The notes below the pieces were generated by a model. That model was given only the letters and a program-made list of their open reading frames with translations. It was not told the DNA's origin and ran no database searches. The position numbers and the translations under genes were made by a program. DNA of 64,000 bases from Litoditis marina (lineage: Eukaryota > Nematoda > Chromadorea > Rhabditida > Rhabditidae). Location of the stretch: positions 10,136,147 to 10,200,146 of the forward strand of contig OZ038436.1 in the NCBI GenBank assembly GCA_964036275.1, written 5' to 3'. Position 1 is the first letter of the stretch; every line of letters starts with the position of its first letter. Shown here in pieces: positions 35,897 to 47,999 of this stretch.

Positions 35897-37695
35897 TAAT
35901 TTCAAATTGATTTTCTGTGACCGCAAAATATTCGAATCGAGGCTGTTGGCTGGCCTGTGAAAGATTCATTACATTTCAAGATGTGACCCCGAGTTGATCC
36001 AAGATTGAATATGTTTTCAATTTACGAGTTATTAACGCGGCGTGTTAATGAATCATGATTAATTGTGAATGTATTTGTTGGGTTTTGAGAGCTGTGGTAA
36101 CTGAACGGATATCACATTCTTCTTTCTATTAATAGAGACTGTGAAACATGTCACCGCGCTTCCACTAGAATCACATTTGAAACCATATAAAAATCAAAAA
36201 CTTCATCCAGTTCATTAAAACGATTATTCGTTTCGATTTACCCAACAGTTATTCTTTCAGTTTCACTCTCCAAATGAATCTTTTATAGCAAAAACCTTGA
36301 AACACGTGCTTTCCTCAAATGGTCAGTTGACCGTTGCAAGCGCAAATGAAGGTTTCATGAAGTGTACTAATAAAAGGGATCAACATTGTAAATGGGAACA
36401 ACATTGTAAACTAATTATAATAAGAACATAACATGAGAAATAGCAAATAGTCGTGTTAAATGTGTTGACTAGAAACATTTTCTCCGATTCGGATATACCC
36501 GCCAGCTACAAAAGCGAGAGAGCACGGAGATCGATGACACCGCAGACAGTGTCAGACAACATACGTAATTCTGAAATCCGGGCTCACTGCTCACAAAATA
36601 CATCTCACTCAGAAACGTCAATAACGCAGATGATGTAGTCGTTTACCCACACTTACGAAAGTGTGTGTTATAACTATTTCCTCCTCACATTCGATACTAC
36701 CTTTGTTTCCAATTGATAACACACCATCGCAGGTATAGTGTCGGTTCGAGTGTTTGAACAGTTGACCCTCTCCTGTACAGAAAATCTAAAAGCCATAGGT
36801 CCTCCCTAGGTACCCTATTACCCCTAACTTTTCACATTTGGCTAAGTTGAGATGTTAAGGATCCCCCAGTCTTTTTTTAGCATCTATGTAATGTACTAGT
36901 GTACCCCATTCCAACCGACAGTATAGTTCTATCCATCGATTTTGTACTTTGTAGTCTAATGCCTCCTCTCCAACCACTAATGCAGTTTGTATCCCCATCC
37001 TTCTAATCGACAATGTAGTCTATATACCATTTTGAATAGCTCAATAAAACAGTTATTCGTTTCGATTTTTCGATTCAACCATTATTCTTTCAGTTTCAGT
37101 TTCAAATGAATCTCTTACAGCAAAAACCTCAAAACATGTGCTTTCCTCAAATTGTCAGTTGGCTGTCGCAAGCGCATGTGAAGGTTTCATGGAGTCTTTC
37201 AATAAGAGGGGACACTGATGGAAACGATATAGGTTTCCAAGATGAAACAGTGAGGACCAGATAAAAAAAGAACAGAACATGAGAAATAGTCGAGTAAATT
37301 GTGTAACTGAAAAAATGTTTTCTGATTCGTTTATACCCGCCAGCTACAAAATCGAGAGAGCATGGAGATCGATGAGAGCGCAGACAGTGTCAGCCAGCAT
37401 ACGTAATTCTGAAATCCGGGCTCACTACTCACAAAATACTTCTCACTCAGAAACGTCAGTACCGCACGAACCTACAAAAGTCAAGTAGTGTCCGAAATAA
37501 TTCCTTAAGCCCAATAGAAACGAGAGATATTGTTTTCAGTTTTCCCTTTATTTCCAGTTGTTTTTCGCTCTAAAATTGATCAATTAGTACAATACTTACA
37601 TTCAAAGGACTGCTTAACTCAATTTTCCAGTTGGAAGTTGCAAGCGCAAGTTAATGTTTCATGAGTTCTATGAAACAGTTCGGTCAATAGTGAAA
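35897..37695. repeat. Segmental duplication, right arm
   Basis: Counterpart of 23300-26785 without the 2.3 kb TIR element. It contains its own internal duplication: 36220-36620 and 37040-37480 share TTTCAGTTTCAATGAATC-like, GTGCTTTCCTCAAA and CCCGCCAGCTACAAAA words in the same order. Confidence 0.85.
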
Positions 37696-38330
37696 ATGTT
37701 GTATTGTTTGCTCTTGATTAGAATTACTCGTAAGGAACAGACAGCCTGCGTCTCTCCGACCTGCACACTCTCTCGTCGAGGACTGACCAGGCTGCTACAA
37801 CAGTGGGTGAGGATCAAGATCAAGATGTTCTCATCAAGCTAAAGTTGTACATGAACAAATTAATGAATGTTTTTCTAACCAATTTAAAAAAAAACAACAC
37901 TTTTGGGATACATATGTTGTTTTTAACAAGAACTCATCCGGAATGTCACTGGCTTGCTGCCAGAACTTGGGAATGGTGAGAACTGTACTCAAGTGAGAGA
38001 GGAAGTTAGCACAAACGAAAAGAATAATCGAGTCAGTTGTTTTGAATTGAATTTCAAAAGAACATGATCATTGAAATCTGATCAAGTGTATGTAAGAACA
38101 TCTCAATGTCGCACGAAAAACCTATTTTATCGGTTGACGCTGTTTACTTTGTTCAAGAAACATCAAACATGCAGAAGTTCAAACTGAAACCATTCACTAA
38201 AAACATTATGTAAAACAATAACGAGCCGATTCAAACATTAATGGCACAATAATTTAGGTAATGAGTTATCTTCAATTAATATTGTAGAGGGTGCCATTTA
38301 TAGTAGATGTTTATTGGTCTATTATTATAA
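37696..38330. other. Intergenic, no gene seen
   Basis: 37735-37790 holds a piece of the CTGCGTCTCTCCGACCTGCA palindromic family that also appears, inverted, at 57661-57720. No coding signal. Confidence 0.4.
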
Positions 38331-38560
38331 TCCCACAATAATATACTTTAATATACTTCCTTCCCCTTTATTTATTTCTGGTTCATTGCTCCGCGAGCTG
38401 CTTCCTGTGCATAAATATTGACCAATTTCCGGCCAAACCAGCAAACTTTTCGCTTATAGATATTTGCTCCTTTCCTCTCTCTTTCTCTTTCCCTCTCTCT
38501 CCCCTTCTCTCTCTTTCTCTCTATCCCTCTGTGTCTCTCTCTTTCTATCTCTTACTTGTC
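38331..38560. repeat. Pyrimidine-tract repeat (M6), copy 3
   Basis: ATTTCTGGTTCATTGCTCCG, TGACCAATTTCCGGCCAAAC and AGCAAACTTTTCGCTTATAG match copy 2 at 29980-30070. It ends in a short CTTT/CT tract and lacks the right flank. Confidence 0.85.
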
Positions 38561-39440
38561 TTATCGCGCGCAGCGCGAAGCGCTGCGTGTGAGTTGTGTT
38601 TGGTTTGGCCATTGCGCACCCATTTTCAGCTTTCAAACCACAAAGTCTTCAAATTAAACATTTTTCGAAATTTGAAAGAAGAGGGGGCTAGAGATCAACT
38701 TGTGTAATACAACTTGTGTAAAAATATTAGAGAAAACTGACGAGTTTGGAAAAAGTTATGTTCTCGTGTCGTTATGTAATTTTCCGTTGTCCCTCGTCTC
38801 GCGTCCCATGCCCGCATAAGATTGAAAAAACTGCTGGACCGAATTGGCTGAAAATTGGCACACGTGTGTGACACCCAAAGTTAGCTTGGGCGCCGGAAGT
38901 TTGGTTTTGTAATTTCACTTGTGGCGTCTGGCGCGGGCGCCAATAGGCGCCAGGCTCCGAAATATATGGGTTCCCATTAGTGAAAAGATCCGAAATTTGG
39001 CACATAGGTTATAATAGTGGATTTCAGCTAACTACGAAAGTTTGGTGTCCCGGTTAACATTAGGCGCCAAACTAAAAAAAAAATGAAAACATGCGCTAGC
39101 AAAGTAGGGTAGCAATCGGAAGTTTTCATAGAGGTCAGCACTATAAATATTGTTGACCAATACGGCTTGGGTACCTGACAGTTCTCTAACATTAGGCGCC
39201 AAACGACTCCGTTATCCGCCAACTGGCGTCAAAATAGAATATAGGTGTTCCGAACAAAAAATCGTCAGAAAGTGTGCTAATTGGTCAAGCTTGTTCATTC
39301 CAGTTATTTTTTCACAAATTGGAGTGACATATCTGATTACTGGCGCCAAACGCTGGCGCTCGCTGGCGCCAAAAAAGAAAAGGCTTGGTTTTTACTGCAA
39401 TGACTCAGATTTTTCACACAAGTTTAGATTTTAATAAACG
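38561..39440. repeat. GGCGCC-rich degenerate tandem region
   Basis: Opens with the perfect palindrome CGCAGCGCGAAGCGCTGCG (about 38567-38585). ATTAGGCGCCAAAC or close variants recur at about 38945, 39059, 39190 and 39340, spaced 100-170 bases and followed by similar AATTGG...GGCACA words. It looks like four decayed units of one repeat. The minus-strand frames here are not convincing genes. Confidence 0.6.
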
Positions 39441-39600
39441 ATAAAAAGGCTGATTTTTTATCAGTTTTGCCAATCACGCCATTTCGAAAGGTCCATTAGC
39501 GTCAATAATCATTTGAAAAACCAGCACCACACCGTTTTGAAATTCAACGTCTACGTCTATGAGTGGTTGTACTAGTACAACTAGCAAAAAGGGAACACTT

Positions 39601-39929
39601 AGTAAAAAGTGGGGGACCAGGAAGTGTGTGAGTTTTGTTCGGTTTCACCGTTTTCAGCAAAAAGTGAACAATACGAGGTAGGAAGTGTGCAACATAAATA
39701 GAACAATACATTGGTTTGCACAACGGTTCACAAAAATTAATAACTGCCAAAATGTTATTTTGGCGTAAAATTATACAATCGTTTTACTTACGTACCTTGT
39801 GAACCGTTGTGCAAACAAATGTATTGTTCTATTTATGTTGCACACTTCCTACCTCGTATTGTTCACTTTTTGCTGAAAACGGTGAAACCGAACAGAACTC
39901 ACACACTTCCTGGTCCCCCACTTTTTACT
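39601..39929. repeat. Near-perfect hairpin: 131-bp arms, 67-bp loop
   Basis: 39601-39731 (starting AGTAAAAAGTGGGGGACCAG) is the reverse complement of 39799-39929 with only two mismatches. Any transcript through it would form long double-stranded RNA. A shorter outer match is absent, so the arms end sharply. It may be a MITE or a foldback element; no protein frame is shared with known families. Confidence 0.95.
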
Positions 39930-40520
39930 AATCTTTGTCTGTCTTTCTCTCTCTTTACCGAAAGTCGTATAAGTGTAATTTCAACAATAGACTTTTCTCA
40001 TTACGTAACGAAAACTTGTACGTTACGTAACGGAATCATGTCAACTGGTGCTTACAAGTGATAGATAAATAGGCGCAGTGAAATGTTTGGCAGTCTCTAT
40101 TAAAACGAAGAAGCTTGAAAACTTGTTGGTACGCCATAATGTTCGAAATGTCTAGCTACACAAAATCTCGTGTCAACAGTACCCTTTACTGACTCTTTAC
40201 GTAACGAAAACGTGTACGAGCTAAAATTTGACGTAAAACAAGTGGCACAACGGTTTTTTTCACTTTTCTATTGCTCTTTTTAAGAGATGAGCTGTTGCAC
40301 ACGCGAGCTCAGCTATTCAGAATTCTAGCATACATTTTTTCCTCGCATTCCTTTATTTGAAACATTATATTAGATGGTGTTCTTTCCAACTTCATGTGCA
40401 ATTTGAACGAGGCTCGAGCACAGAGCCACAAATATCACATTACATACAGGCGATTGAGGTATTGTGACAGTACAAGGAAGTGGTCATCTTTTGTGAAACA
40501 CCAGAGTACATATATACTGT
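39930..40520. other. Intergenic with TTACGTAACGAAAAC repeats
   Basis: TTACGTAACGAAAAC followed by TTGTACG or GTGTACG occurs at about 40002 and 40199, and CGTTACGTAACG is itself palindromic. No gene seen. Confidence 0.45.
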
Positions 40521-40756
40521 TATAGTCTGTTTCACCAATCGATGTACTCCTACAGTAATCCGTCAATTATTCAAGGGGGTGTTTTCTAATGAAAAAGTCA
40601 ATATTTTGGTTTCAAATTTACAGAGTGAGTAGTAGTAAACTTGCAGAACACACTATCAACATTTTGAGGACTTCTGAACACGCTAATATACCAAACTTTG
40701 ACCTGGAAGAGGTAGCAGATTATTGTAGAGGGTTATAGGTGGGTGGAACAAACTAT
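40521..40756. mobile_element. M2 TIR element, copy 3
   Basis: TATAGTCTGTTTCACCAATC on the left and GGTGGAACAAACTATA on the right. It is the copy most similar to 4466-4702. Confidence 0.85.
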
Positions 40757-40757
40757 A

Positions 40758-40885
40758 GTTCATTTCAGAATCACATGAAACGTGTTGAACACATGAGAAC
40801 TCAGAAACGTGCAATGACAAAGTGCACGATTTCTCATGAGAAAGCTAACTAAACATGATCATTCAATATTCTTCTAGTATATATC
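40758..40885. mobile_element. M1 TIR element
   Basis: TCACATGAAACGTGTTGAAC, then AACTCAGAAACGTGCAATGA and the right end TTCTTCTAGTATATAT. It directly adjoins the M2 copy. A foldback MITE fragment (TCCCATCCTGCGTCTC) follows at about 40973-41030. Confidence 0.75.
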
Positions 40886-41099
40886 CTTGACAGCTCACGA
40901 GTGGCTCATGATGTATCTCATGAGAAACTCATATAAACTTACCATAGGGCTGGCTGGCCTGCTACGCCGCCAGAGTACGTGTACTACTTCAGACGTCATG
41001 ACACCTTCGTCCCATCCTGCGTCTCAATATACCTTTTATTTGACGAAACTGATATTCGGCGAATGCTTTATTTATCCCGCCATTTCGGTAAACTCATTC

Positions 41100-41215
41100 A
41101 TTGGATTACCTGATTAACACCATTTGTTAACCATTTAGTAACCGCCAATTTCTACGTTACAGAGGGGTTAACAAAGGGTAAACCAGGTAATCCGGTCAAG
41201 GTTACCTGATATGGG
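41100..41215. repeat. GGTTAACC-rich palindromic repeat (M4-like)
   Basis: TGGATTACCTGATTAACACC at the left and AACCAGGTAATCCGGTCAAG at the right are partly complementary, and the interior is made of TTAACCATTTAGTAACC-type words. Too diverged to define ends. A stretch of TTTCTTACAAAAA words follows at 41230-41340 and a C-rich run at about 41468. Confidence 0.5.
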
Positions 41216-41524
41216 GACCGTTTCTCTGCTTTCTTACAATCTCACTTTCTCACAAAAAATCTTGCTTTCTTACAAAAAACCTTACTTTCTTACAAAAATC
41301 TTACTTTCTTACAAGAAAAAAATCACACTTTCTCCAATGAAACTCACTCTCTGACGAAAAATTTCACCTAAAACATAAAAATATGACCGTGGTGTGAAAT
41401 TTTTATTTTTCCTCATTCAGCAGAACTATGTTTTTAATAAGATTCCACGTTTTCCGTATTTTTACCTGACCCTCCCCCCCCCCCTCCGTGGGACATATAT
41501 TTTGCGTTTAAAGGTCATCAGCAT

Positions 41525-41813
41525 CACGTAATCGGGGAGTAATTAAAACAACGTTTTGTGCGATAAAATTAGCTTTGAAAAAACGATCAGAAAAACTATT
41601 GGATATCCCTGTTTTCAGTTTTGGCGCTCATGTTTAGATGACGGGCTGGTTGTGGGCGTCGCGCAACCTAACACAACTGAGTTCTACTCTGCAACAATTT
41701 TGATTGGGATGGTCGCTGTTGGAAACTTTAGCAACTTCTCAACACGTTTGAGTCCGCCCACTAAAATCTACTGTAACTGGCTTCTACCGATGGTTGAAAC
41801 GAACTCTAAGTAT
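41525..41813. mobile_element. Diverged, shortened copy of the 445-bp Tc1-like element, inverted
   Basis: CATCACGTAATCGGGGAGTA to GTGCGATAAAATTAG matches the complement of 14320-14385, and AGTCCGCCCACTAAAATCTA to GGTTGAAACGAACT matches the complement of the left end of 14103-14547. The middle is shorter. Confidence 0.75.
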
Positions 41814-41924
41814 TCGGTAATCTTAAACCATCGTCCACCATCCGTCGGATTCTTAGAAACGGGGAACGGAGCCATGTAACTTTCATAAATGTAGGGGTAA
41901 AAGTAAAATGTTCCCCACTAATGA

Positions 41925-42083
41925 CGCGAACGCATGATTTATCATTAGAAAGTGAAATTTTCATGAGAGTCACGTGAAACATGACGAACACAGCAGAATT
42001 CGAAAACGTGCAATCACAAAGAGAACGATGCCTCATTAAACGGTTATATTTACGTGCCAATTAAATTCACTTCTAGTATATAT
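41925..42083. mobile_element. M1 TIR element
   Basis: Core GAACACAGCAGAATTCGAAA and right end TTCACTTCTAGTATATATAC. The left end is diverged. Confidence 0.65.
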
Positions 42084-42628
42084 ACATCATCATTTTGTAC
42101 TTCAAATAAAATTTGGACTTATTAGGCTGGACTTTTCTAAATTTAGTTTTTTAACATAAAATAATTTCACTAGGAATTACTGGTGTGGGTCATCTACTGA
42201 TGAGAGCAGCCCATTCGGCATATGGATCGATAATTGCTCGAAATGCCTAGGTGACTGAGGTTTGTAATAGGCAAACTACTAGGTTTGCATAGGCAAACTC
42301 ATAATTTTATTCCTATAGGTACTCGACTACAATTGGACTGTGTGTTTTTGCTTTTCTTTTTCATAACTTGTGTGGCATCTAGACTAATGCCTAAAATATC
42401 ACTTGTAACTGTGTCTGCAGTAACAGACTAGTATTGTAATAATTTAATTTAGGAATTGCATTTATTTTTATAAATTTGATTAATAGATCTGTGGCGCCAG
42501 TAATAGAGCTAATATAAAGTGATATTTGCGGACGTAACCATGCATAATTAACTATACTTGAATTTTTTATTGGCCAAATAAAAGGAGCGTGCTCAGAGTA
42601 TAACTTCTTCTGAAAATACACCATAAAC
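42084..42628. other. Intergenic, no gene seen
   Basis: AT-rich; no motif or splice-supported frame. Confidence 0.4.
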
Positions 42629-42662
42629 ATAGTTATATGAATGTGCACATTCATATAACTAT
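42629..42662. repeat. Perfect 34-bp palindrome
   Basis: ATAGTTATATGAATGTG is followed immediately by its exact reverse complement. No spacer. It could be a cruciform-prone site or the fused ends of a small element. Confidence 0.95.
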
Positions 42663-42809
42663 AACATCCAAAACGTCCTAGTGACACAATATGTTTTGTT
42701 CAAACAAATAACCTAACTTAAAATACATACAGTTCATGTTGCTGGTGAGTTACGTGAGACGTGAAAACATAGTAAAATTAAATATAGTCGTCGCCAGCGG
42801 AATGGCGGG

Positions 42810-42967
42810 AGGGTACTGTATATCTCACTTTCCGCTGTCTACGCACACATGTCTTCTATGCCAAAGCTTCCTCTCCATGTACTCTAATAGCGCAGCGGTT
42901 AGCCGCCCTATTACAAACCTTTTGCTCGCAGGTTCGATTCCGGAGAGACACAAAAATTTATAAACTT
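42810..42967 (+). repeat. tRNA-like (SINE or tRNA-pseudogene) repeat, copy 2
   Basis: GGGTACTGTATATCTCACTT, A-box-like TAGCGCAGCGGTTAGCC and B-box GGTTCGATTCC, followed by an A-rich tail. It matches the minus-strand copy at 2288-2452 over its whole length. The D-arm can be drawn but the anticodon and acceptor stems cannot, so it is not a working tRNA. Confidence 0.65.
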
Positions 42968-43977
42968 GGCACCCACTATAAGTAGATTTTCTCTCAACGT
43001 CACTAAGGCCTGTAGTAAATACATTTTACAACGCAAAATGTTTGTAACTTGATTTACTGTATTCACTTTTCGTCTTTGGTTTGTTTCAATTCGGTTTGTT
43101 TTTCCCCAACTCAGCTTTCCATTCTAGGTTTTTCATAACTTCTGTAAACTAGTTCTTATATACTCATTTTTCTCCATATTTTTCGCTCTAATTCGTAATA
43201 TTTCTCTTTTATAACATGTTTTAATATACTTTACTTTCTTTTCAATTATAACATCTTCTCTGTTTTATATCTTTTCACATATTTTTTCTCTTTTATAACA
43301 TCTTTCAACATCTGTTTCTTTTTCCCATCTTTCAACATCTTTTAACATTTTCATGATATAAGAAAAAACATTCTTTTAAAACACCTCTTATAATAAAACT
43401 TATTTTTCTTTTTGATAATAAATACATAATACAACTTTTTTTTCTTCTATTAGTAATAATGCTCCCCAGGCGGGCGGCGCTCCGTGCATAATATGCTATA
43501 ATTGCATGAGTGAGCGGACTAATAAATGAATTTTTTTACGTCCGCTTGATAATGTATTAGTAAACTTGTGCTCTCATGTTCTTTAATTATATCAAAGAAG
43601 GACGATAATGTGGACCAACCCTTTGTCAACGGTCCTTTACACTGCAATTGAAAAAATGTAGTGAGGTTTAAAGGACTGGAGCGTTGGGATTGGACCACAT
43701 AATCGGCCTTCTTTAATGTATTGCTCATATAAAACCCACAAAAAATGTAACGTGGGATACAGTGATACTGACGATAAAGTAGTGTATGTCCCCTAATTTT
43801 ACAGGTTTGTGGGCGTGGCCTAATTCTGTAAGAATAGAGAAAACTTTGTAAAATTAGGGAACATACACCACTCATGAGCTTGTCGAAAGTGAGGGATCGA
43901 AACACTGAAATGAAATAATCACGTCTCTAGTTTTTTTTTCAGGCCAGAGGCACTTATAGTACTCCCTAACAAACGTA
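42968..43977. other. Intergenic, no gene seen
   Basis: Contains a T-rich stretch with TATAACATCTTTYAACA words (43200-43350). A short minus-strand frame at 43519-43905 has no family motif. Confidence 0.4.
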
Positions 43978-44108
43978 TACTACTATTCAACTGCACAGTC
44001 AAGTGAAACAGGTTAAACACAGCAGAACTTAGAAACGTGCAATGAAAAGTGCACGATGCTTGATTAGAATGCTAACTTCACGTGACTATTCATTTAACTT
44101 TTAGTATA
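43978..44108. mobile_element. M1 TIR element, near complete
   Basis: TATACTACTATTCAACTGCA at the left, AAACACAGCAGAACTTAGAA inside and ATTTAACTTTTAGTATA at the right. One of the best-preserved copies, about 131 bases. Confidence 0.82.
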
Positions 44109-44549
44109 ACTCTATGGTAATACGGAACAATCAGAACAAAATAGTCCTTATAGCATGAGGAAATTGTTCACAATGAGATTTACTCTTTCTAGCTCCCAGA
44201 TACTTTGTGCCTTATAGATCATACCATACTAACGTCCAATGAAAATTCACGTCAAAATTGGTATACACAGCATAAAACATAAACGAGAAAACTAAGAAGT
44301 AATATTGCTGGTTTATCCCTCATTTCAGGTGGCAACTCGGTTCATTTCTTGTATACTGAACAATTAGATCACAGGAATGTTCCGGTCATAGTATATAGCC
44401 TAACGTCACTGGAAGGAATAATCGTAACTGTACATCAAGGTAACCTAGTAGTTAGTAGAGTTTTCTATAAGAATGAACCAGATTGAAAAAGTATTCTTCA
44501 ATTCCGTTTTAACATTTTTACATTTCATGTTTTAAGCTTTCTCGTCAGG

Positions 44550-44960
44550 ATGCACTTTCTGTCTCTGTATGTTATTCTTCTTTTCCCGTTCTATCTGTGT
44601 GTCTCTCGCGCTCACACTCCCTACCCTCCTCTCTCTAACTCGTTCTCTTTCTCTCTTTCTTTCTCTCTTCCTTCATCCTTCCCTTTCTCTCTCACTATTT
44701 CTATCCATTTTTCTCTCTCTCCCTCTCTCTCCACCCGTATGTCTCTCTGTAGTTCATCTCTCCCCCCCTCTCTCCCTCCCTCCCTCTATCCCTCTCTCTC
44801 TCCCTCTCTCTGAGTGCATAACATACAAATTGCATGCGTTATTGGCCAGCTAGAGCCGACAGCATTATTTGGCTTCCGCTCTCTCTTTCTCCTAATTGAA
44901 TGTCACTCGCAGAGAGGCCTTTCCAATTTAGATTAGACACCGCTTTTTCCCCCTCTCTCT

Positions 44961-45009
<49 letters not shown>

Positions 45010-45255
45010 ATACTCTCTCTCTCTCTGCTCTCTCTCTCTCTACTGTCTCTCTCTCTTGTCTCTCTCTCTCTACTTCTTCTCTCATCTCTCACTCTGTACT
45101 TTCTCTCTCTCTCTCTTACCTCTCTCTCTACTCTCTCTCTCCCTCTCTCTCTCTCTTTCTCTCTCTCTCTCTTTCTATCCTACCTCCCTCTACCTCATTC
45201 TCTCTCTATCTCTCTCTCTCTCTCTCGACTTCTTTCTCTCTTTCCTAACCCTCTT
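44550..45255. repeat. Long CT-rich pyrimidine tracts
   Basis: Two blocks (about 44640-44815 and 44950-45245) of CT dinucleotides with TTTC and CCCT variants. The plus-strand Ser/Leu frames here follow from the repeat. Non-coding. Confidence 0.9.
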
Positions 45256-45337
45256 ATGTATTATATGACTTCCTTCAGTATTCGTAACATTTACCTACAC
45301 GTGAAAAACCACGTGAATAGTGAACGGCACTCAGGGC

Positions 45338-45372
45338 GCAGTAGCTCAATTGGTAGTGTTTAGTGTATCGTG
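45338..45372 (+). pseudogene. 5' half of a tRNA-like sequence
   Basis: GGGCGCAGTAGCTCAATTGGTAGTG looks like the acceptor strand and D-arm of a tRNA with an A box, but no anticodon arm or B box follows; a T-run comes soon after. Probably a truncated tRNA-derived repeat. Confidence 0.4.
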
Positions 45373-46089
45373 CCAGTTTTTTTTTGAGTTAATCATACCT
45401 CCTATCTGGAAATTTTGATAAAAATGAACAAAACTTCGAAAATCTGATCAAATCTTGTTTTTGTAGTTTGCTGCCGTTCGTTCCAAACTACACTAGGTCA
45501 GTGGGCGCTGCCGACCAATTCATTTGCGAGCTCTCCAATCTTTTATTCGCTACTACGCCATCTCGCTGGTTTCATAATATGAAAACTAAGCTTGTTATCT
45601 CACTAAATATAATGACTTTTGTATTTTAAATGTTTCATAGAAGAAGGTTTATTTTAATAATGATGTTGACTTGTTTCAAATTCTATAAAAATGAGACGGC
45701 TCTTGGACTTTCAGTTTCGTTCACATGAGTGTTGCACGACTATTTGATAAGCTTGAAGTTTTCTCGTACGTCAGTAGGATAAACACATTGCATTGTCAAT
45801 AAATATCACTACACAAATTATGTTGTGATAACATGATAAAATTGAAAAAGTGTATTGAAAAAGTGTCGGGTTTTAGATATTCACAAACTTTTTCTTCTCA
45901 AGTTTTGCATGCAATGCTTACTTCTATCATCAAAAAACTATACACTAACTAAGGAAGTGAAAAGTTTGAATGATAACTTTTGTTTATGGCTTTTTGCAAC
46001 TAATCCCTGTCAATTTGGCTGAATGCTCTACCTACTTCACTCAAATGTCACGCTTCTGCTATAAGTAGTAACGGGAATCCCGCATGGCT
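45373..46089. other. Intergenic, no gene seen
   Basis: No motif or repeat of note. Confidence 0.4.
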
Positions 46090-46680
46090 AGTTGTGATGG
46101 TTTCTTCTCAATACCCACTAATCTACTCTCTCTTACAACGGAATCCCTATTCATTCGAGGGGAACACTCTTTCGTCCTCCTCTCTTTCTTTCTCTATTTC
46201 CTCTCTTGTTCTCTTTCTTTCTTCTTTCTCTTACTCTCTCCCTCTCTTCCCTCTCTCTCTCCCTCTCCCTCTCTTCCCTGTTTCTCTCTCCCTCTAATCT
46301 GCTCTCTTTCCACTAGAATCCTATTCATTCGAGAAGATTAGGCCTAAAGGAGGGTTAGCATCTGCTCATTTTGCACCCTATCAATTAGCCCCATTCTATT
46401 TATACGTCACCCACTGCGCCTCTCTCTCTTTTTCTATATTTATCTTTCTATCTTTCTCTATTTCTTTTTCTTTTCCTCTCTCTCGATCTTACTCTCTTTC
46501 TCTCTTTTAATCCCCTCTATAGCTTCTCTCTCTTCATTTCTCTGTTCATGCCTTTGTCAATCTCATTCTGTCCCTCCTTCCCACTCTCTCTCTTTCTCTC
46601 CCCCCTCTCTCTCTCTCTTTCTCCTTCCCTCCCCCCTCTCTCTCTCCCCTCTCTCTCTGTCATCAATTAGCTCTCCTTCT
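46090..46680. repeat. CT-rich tracts with ATTCATTCGAG repeats
   Basis: Pyrimidine blocks separated by short shared phrases: CCTATTCATTCGAG occurs at about 46146 and 46320, and ATCAATTAGC with TCTATTTATA at about 46380 and 46662. Non-coding. Confidence 0.8.
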
Positions 46681-46809
46681 ATTTATATGTCGTCACCCAT
46701 CTCATTTACATTCGCCTAATAGAGAAAAGGAGTGATGGATGGCCTTTTCCAGTGGGGTTTTCCAAATATTACTTTATTTAGTTTATAAAAGTTAATTTAA
46801 TTATAATGA

Positions 46810-47045
46810 TATTTACTTTATAAAGATATTTACTCTCTAAATACTATCACTCTAGAAGAAAGAGACGCACTTTATAAATATACTTACTTTGCAAAGATAC
46901 TTACTTTATAAAGAGGCTTACTTCATGAAGATGCTTACTTTATAAAGATACATATTCCATGAAGATGCTTACTTTATAAAGATACTTACTTTATAAAGAT
47001 ACTTACTTTATAAAGATAACTACTTTATAAAGATACTTTTATTAT
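46810..47045. repeat. 17-bp minisatellite, CTTACTTTATAAAGATA
   Basis: About ten imperfect tandem copies; the last few (46965-47035) are nearly identical. Within the unit TTTATAAA is palindromic. Confidence 0.92.
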
Positions 47046-47229
47046 GAAGCGACGTATTATGCTAAGATAACATCTCCAACTATCTAAAACGCTACTTATA
47101 CAAACGCTGCTACATTCACCTGCGGTAGTTTTCACACACAACCAAAAGCCGAGCCGCCACCTGCTAATTGCAATTTTATCTTATCCCACTGCACTAACGA
47201 CCTAATTAGATATTTGTAATTAGCTGTGG

Positions 47230-47720
47230 CTGTATATTTCTCTCTCGTTCTCTAATCCCTCTCTCCCTCTCGCTCGCTCGTCCTAAATGAGGTTTCCCCA
47301 TGCCTTTAGGGGACAATTAGCACCTCTTCTATGAGATATCCAGACTCTCCTTCTGGATAGATAGGCCACACCCCATAGTCTCTTTCATTCCACCTCCTAC
47401 TTCTACCATAGTATGAACGGAGTTCCATACTCCTCGTTAATAGCTGAATTACTTTTATTCTCTCTCTATTCCTCTCTCTCTCTCTGTCTCTCTCTCTCTC
47501 TCTCTCTTCCTTTCTCTGTTTCTCTCTATCCCCCTCTCTCTCAAAAGGTAGGCCACATCCCATAGTCTCTTCCATTTCACCTCTTACTTCTACCAAAGTA
47601 TGAACGGAGTTCCATACTCCTCATTAAAGCGTTATTACTTTTGGGTTTGCACTCTCTCTCCCCACCCCCCCTCTCTCTCTCTCTCCCCCCCCCCCCCCTC
47701 TCTCTCTCTCTTCATATTTC
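47230..47720. repeat. ~200-bp direct duplication with CT and C tracts
   Basis: AGTATGAACGGAGTTCCATA with its flanks occurs at about 47410 and 47598, each preceded by a CATAGTCTCTT phrase and followed by a CT tract. A run of C residues lies at about 47685-47698. Confidence 0.85.
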
Positions 47721-47870
47721 TCAATTGTTGGTCTTTTAGATGTTATGGGCTCAGGTTTATTTCAGCCCTAAAACTGTGTGTTAGGGTAATAAACTCTCTC
47801 AAACATGGGTGTATGACGTTGCTACTTCTACCGTACAACGTTTGTTCATAATATGAAACATAATATAAAA

Positions 47871-47905
47871 ATAACGACGATACTATATTATAGTATTGTC
47901 GTTAT
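47871..47905. repeat. 35-bp palindrome, one mismatch
   Basis: ATAACGACGATACTATA and its complement at 47889-47905 with one mismatch and a one-base centre. Confidence 0.85.
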
Positions 47906-47999
47906 AGTCTAGTTTTTGAACTGTGTAGTAGTACTTAAATATATGTCTTGAATCAGGGGTCGAAACGATTTTTGAGTTCAACTTTGACTGAGCACTTTC

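Noticed and set aside
39057..39072. TTAGGC words as nematode telomere repeat
   Set aside because: They occur singly within ATTAGGCGCCAAAC and never in tandem.
46810..47045. CRISPR-like array
   Set aside because: Repeats are directly tandem without unique spacers, and the DNA is eukaryotic.
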